From NCBI RefSeq assembly GCF_003473485.1, contig NC_053047.1, positions 263,001 to 327,000 on the forward strand: 64,000 bases of DNA, read 5' to 3'. Shown one piece after another: positions 59,925-64,000 of the stretch. Numbering within the stretch: position 1 is the first letter of the stretch; each line of letters starts with the position of its first letter. Below the pieces are notes generated by a model. The model was not told the DNA's origin. It worked only from the letters and a program-made list of their open reading frames with translations, and ran no database searches. This DNA comes from Medicago truncatula. Lineage: Eukaryota > Streptophyta > Magnoliopsida > Fabales > Fabaceae. Both the position numbers and the translations under genes were made by a program.

Positions 59925-62305
59925 TCACTGAAAACCATAAAGAACTCGACGAGGATCCAATTGTCCACTGCAATAGCTTGATGAAACAGTTGAAATTTCT
60001 TGATAACCTTTCCATTCTTCACATGGTTTCAAGATAATAGGAGTATCAATAGCTGCTGAATTCACACATAACATCATTTTGTAATCATCAACTCCCAAAT
60101 CAGGTAGAGCTTTCGCCTTTTTATTCCATGGATTCCATACAACTGCACTCTCATCACAAATTGATATAATGTCATGCAAATACATCAAATGAATGAAACA
60201 GAAAACATGTAAAATGTGAATCCATAACTAATAGTAACCTGCATCTGGAAGTGAATTCTTCTGGAGTACAAAAGTTCTTTTCTTCTCATGATCTATGATG
60301 GCAATTTTATTTGGGCTGTGCAAGTATACTCTATCCGTCTACAACGTAACCAAAACACTAGTTAGAGAGCTATGCATGTATGAAAGAATGTGATGGTTTA
60401 AGATACCTACCTCTCCATCAAATGTAATTGCATCAGCCTGTTCTGTGAATCTTGATCTATTCATCAGATTATCAACATAATCAAGTGTCTCTAATCCCTC
60501 GATACGCACTTCACTGCACATTCATTCAAACTCTTTTAAAGTCAAAGACATATAAATAACCAAAATGCTAAGGCATGATGGATGATCATATAGTAAGAAT
60601 AAAAAGTGAAAAATCAGTGGAATTAAGTATGTAAAGTGCATACCTGATATCTGATACAGACAAATAGTTGCATAGCGAAAATGCAAAAGAAAATGGTTTG
60701 TTATCAGTGTTTCTGACTCTAGGAATCAGAATGAGCTTGCCGGTACTTAGAGATATTCGAAGTCTCAACTCAAAACTACATAAAAAGAAAATACAAATTG
60801 AAATACATATATGAAAGTAATTGAATGGAACTACATGTATCAGTGTTGTGTTAGTTATACGTGTCGGACACCAAACACATCTTCAACATAAAGTGTCTAC
60901 ATTACATATGATACATACCTTTGTGGCGTCTTTAAGTCAACTCCCGTTGACTTTAATATCAAATCCACAGATGAATGATTGTCTATTGGAGGAAGTGGTG
61001 AAGGGTCTCTATCCAATGACCACATTCTATTTCTTGTCATTCCATGTTGCTCAAGTGAACCAACATCACCAAACTGCAACATAGAATTGTAGTTGAATAT
61101 CAACAAGTTTGGAAAAAATTTCTCAACAAGTAAGGAGAAAACTGAAATATGTTTACACCATATGTTGTGTATACGATGAAACTACTTACCCGTGCGAAGC
61201 AAGCTGATATACCTCCTCTGATTGCTTTATGTTGTTTCCATTTAGCCTGTTAAGTAGAAAAATACCAATTGATCAAACTCGATAGTCCGCATTACTAGGG
61301 TCATTTTTCCCTAGAATCGGAGGTTTAAAACCATAAAAACCATGGACAAATTCGTGGAAGTCACATCTTCATTTTCTTACAAGAAGTTATAGTAAAAATA
61401 AAACAAGAATGTTTTTTACCTTACTGCTCATAAAAAGCAGTTCTTCCTTCCTTTGATTCTTCCATGAAACAATATGCCCTCCATAGAGAAGCACCTGAAT
61501 GAAATATGTTTCATAAGCTTTCTAATTAGATCAATAATGTGGAACCACAGTAACATATTGGTCCAAATAATATCTAATGCTAAATTTTACAAGTTAGGTA
61601 AGGTGATAAGATTTGATACAAACCAAAACAAGTAAACATAGAATGCTTGCTTATTCTTAGTTGTCAAAAGTGACTGCTTCATATGGATGAATATTACTAT
61701 TCATTAGTAAAGTCCAAAGTAACACAAATTTCTCAAAAATATTCTCAAGGCATTAACCATAGAAATTCTACACAATCCATAATCAACACATCAAGAGCAT
61801 GTTTAGATTGATGTTTATGAGCTTATCTACTAGCATAAACACTTGTGACACGATTCGAGAGAATCTAGAGAAATAAATTATGACATATGTAAGCTTTTTT
61901 TAGCTTATTTGCAGAAGATTTCAAGGATAACTTATGAAAACAACTTATATCTTATATGTTCTTAAAAACACTTATATCTTATATGATAAGAGTTTAATTA
62001 AGTTGTTTATCCGAGATACTATCATGATGATGAAAAAAAGACCATTAAGATCACATAAAGCAACCAACCTCAGCTGATGAACCATTTGGATCAGTCAATA
62101 CAATCCTTGGCAATCCATCTTTATCTTGAAATACATTCAAAGGCATCTGTATGTTTGGTTGATGCTGCTGTTGCAACCTTAATGCTCTTGAATTACTCAC
62201 AAATGGCTTCACTTTCACTCTTCTCCAATCCAGGTTCTGCAACCAATCAAAAAAACCAAACAATGTTCTCAATTTCATCTTCACCATCCACCATAACAAA
62301 AACAT
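59925..62305 (-). CDS. Glucose-6-phosphate 1-epimerase-like protein (aldose-1-epimerase superfamily)
   Basis: Interconverts alpha and beta anomers of hexose-6-phosphates. Eight exons, 62069-62305, 61420-61494, 61190-61246, 60919-61073, 60644-60775, 60411-60513, 60239-60338 and 59925-60142, join in frame to 358 residues. Motifs: RIVLTDPNGSSAEVLLYGGHIVSWKN, ELLFMSSKAKWKQHKAIRGG, the active-site segment FGDVGSLEQHGMTRNRMWSL, LIPRVRNTDNKPFSF, GLETLDYVDNL, AITFDGETDRVYLHSPNKIAI, VVWNPWNKKAKALPD, and the C-terminal TPIILKPCEEWKGYQ, SYCSGQLDPRRVLYGF. The usual GGIPVCFPQFG is GGISACFARFG here. The start is uncertain: Mets at 62305, 62287 and 62278 are all in frame, and the first 50 residues are not conserved. 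The exon 8 acceptor is the one that keeps frame (gagtgcag|TTG). Confidence 0.9.
61797..62017. mobile_element. Tourist-like MITE, copy 4, decayed (epimerase intron 1)
   Basis: The words gcatgtttagattgatgttt and tatgagcttatcta at the left, caacttatatcttata inside, and ttgtttatccgagatac at the right follow the layout of copies 1-2. TIRs are eroded and no duplication remains. Confidence 0.5.
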
Positions 62306-62878
62306 AATATTTATTTATATGTATATCAAAATTTATATGTATGTTAAAATTAAAATATTGATCAAAGTTAACCAACCCTTTAGAACAACAAAAAGACTAT
62401 AAGAAATGAGTTAGATTTTGAATCAGGAGATAGCAAAATGAACAAGAAAGAACCAATATTTCCTATTGAATTATAAGATAAATAAAAATGTTAAAGGGTT
62501 AACGTACTTTGGTAGTTATCTTAATTATACTATATAATATAAATCATATGAACTGTTTATCAGTTTGGTATTCCAAGAGGCACACAGCTAATAACTTTGT
62601 GTTTCAAGAGAACATGTTTTATATATATATATGGTGACCCTAGTTAATGTTGAAGTTGGAGAATATAGAACAGAAATCAACAATTTTTTTGTTATAATGT
62701 TGGCACAAGATTCTCTTGTCATGTCACAAGTTGGATTTTGGTTGGTCTAGATGATATACATGAACAATATTTCACCACCTTTGTGCCACCTCACTTATAT
62801 AGTATAGGGATTAATTAGCATACATTGTTGGTGTAACATTTTTTACACTTTCATATAATTATAAAACTACTATTTTTT
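62306..62878. other. Upstream region of the epimerase gene
   Basis: AT-rich, with a (TA)n run at 62622-62632. Should contain the epimerase promoter; no specific site can be supported. Confidence 0.4.
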
Positions 62879-63166
62879 AGGCTAAAATATAGTTTTAGTC
62901 CCTGCAAATATGTCTCGTTTTGGTTTTAGCCCCTGTAAAAAAAATTGTTTTTGGTCCCTGCAAATTTTTTTGTTTTTTAAAATAGTCTCTGATCCCACTT
63001 TTGTGATGATTTGCATACGTGACACATTATAACTGAACCAATTTTGTAGTTTTTGGTCCCTGCAAAATATTTTGTTATTTTGCAGGGACCAAAAACAATT
63101 TTTTTTTTACAGGGACTAAAACCAAAACGAAACATATTTGCAGGGATTAAAACCATATTTTAGCCT
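62879..63166. mobile_element. Long-TIR hairpin MITE
   Basis: About 288 bp. Ends aggctaaaatatagttttag and its complement (ttaaaaccatattttagcct) pair, followed by tccctgcaaatatg against catatttgcaggga and ggtccctgcaaaat-type arms. The middle (cacttttgtgatgatttgca) is unpaired. Related in style to 33749-35048 and 11196-11495. Confidence 0.82.
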
Positions 63167-64000
63167 ATTTTTATGACAATTGTGATTAACTAGATTGTGT
63201 AAAAATTCTTTAAAGCACATTGGTGCATATGAATTAAATTCTCATTATGCAACTTTATTGGCTTTGCTGCGTGTGAATTTTATGGAAAGAAATAAACAAT
63301 AAGAATAAGGAAAATACCATTCATCAACCGTTAGAAAAAGTAAAGTTATATTCTTTTAGGTGGATGGAGGTTAATAATATCAATGTTCGTCTAAATTTTC
63401 ATATGTGGTGGTCGAGCCAGTTTGTTTGTCTGGATATCAGCTAATTTATGTAGGTTTTCTTTCATTTCTGAACTGTTTGGTTGAATACTTTTGAGGACCT
63501 TTTGGTACACTTTGTGTTAATGAGGAGCATGTTAGTAATATATTCTATTTTTGCTTGTTAAAATAAATTCTCAATATGGTTTGTATAAAAAAAATGTCTT
63601 TTTCTTTAAAAAAGTGATGTTCTTTTGGTGCATTTGTTGTAGGAATAAAGATGATTCCCTTATTGCATGTATAAGCAATGGGTGCACATACTTTGAAAAC
63701 AACTTTTTCTTTGTGTTTGTATTGTTTTGTATTTTGTTTTTGGAATTCAATTCTTTAGCAATATTTTTCAACTAAATTTCATAATCATATTATTTAAATA
63801 TTTGATTGGTTCATGGTTGTGCTTATAGTTAGTGGTGTAAGAAAAAAACAAAAAGCAGGTATATATTGCATGCTTTAACATATCTAAAATTGTTTTTTCA
63901 AGTTTAAAAAAAATCAAATGTATTATCTATACTACCCCAGAAATAATTTGCAAATATGCTTTTTAATTACTACGTCCAAAAATGCATCACTATAAAGGCA
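63167..64000. other. Intergenic sequence to the window edge
   Basis: AT-rich. The overlapping 66- and 74-residue frames at 63551-63775 are low-complexity on both strands. No gene or RNA recognised. Confidence 0.5.

Noticed and set aside
1-64000. CRISPR arrays, operons or bacterial insertion sequences
   Set aside because: No regularly spaced short repeats, and gene structure with many GT-AG introns is eukaryotic.

Overview
The window looks like nuclear DNA of a dicot plant, most probably a legume close to Medicago truncatula. It is AT-rich, genes are split by short GT-AG introns, and intergenic and intronic DNA is full of small transposons (Stowaway, Tourist, hAT and Mutator types), SINE-like pieces, a truncated LINE and a Copia remnant. 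The species call is an inference from sequence style and protein resemblance; no search was run.

Seven intact-looking genes and one short secreted-protein gene could be modelled exon by exon. From left to right they are: an S1-type self-incompatibility homologue (449-886, -); a TruB tRNA pseudouridine synthase (4843-10936, -, 9 exons); a short plant nuclear-type protein of unknown role (14434-16348, +, 2 exons); glucuronokinase (17471-20921, -, 6 exons); an ATN1-like Raf-type protein kinase (26539-29823, +, 6 exons); a CRM-domain organelle RNA-binding protein (39671-44479, +, 4 exons); the golgin/vesicle tether GC6/MAG4, plant p115/Uso1 (51012-59032, +, 19 exons); and a glucose-6-phosphate 1-epimerase-like protein (59925-62305, -, 8 exons). 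All multi-exon models keep frame across every junction and end at a natural stop.

Between them lie several gene relics: a cytokinin-response-factor-like AP2/ERF pseudogene (2919-3805), an F-box pseudogene split by a Stowaway-like MITE (31253-32697), a rhomboid-like pseudogene (36584-37801), a fragment of the carotenoid gene Z-ISO inside a CRM-gene intron (41209-41383), a class III peroxidase first exon (46314-46668) and a second F-box fragment (47544-47744). Mobile DNA includes a 1.3-kb foldback element with arms of about 530 bp (33749-35048), a Mutator-like element with 9-bp target duplications just upstream of the tether gene (50042-50783), a second long-TIR element beside it (48509-49964), a hAT-type element with 8-bp duplications (1478-2098), a 5'-truncated LINE (12030-14155), and a Tourist family with copies in introns of three genes.

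The genes are housekeeping functions with no operon-like co-operation: tRNA modification, UDP-glucuronate salvage, signalling, organelle RNA splicing, ER-Golgi tethering and sugar-phosphate epimerisation. Their order does recall two Arabidopsis blocks (TruB, glucuronokinase and epimerase near At5g14460-14500; kinase, CRM gene and tether near At3g27530-27560), as remembered and not checked. I found no convincing new multi-gene system. The most unusual items are the gene relics and the transposon structures around them.
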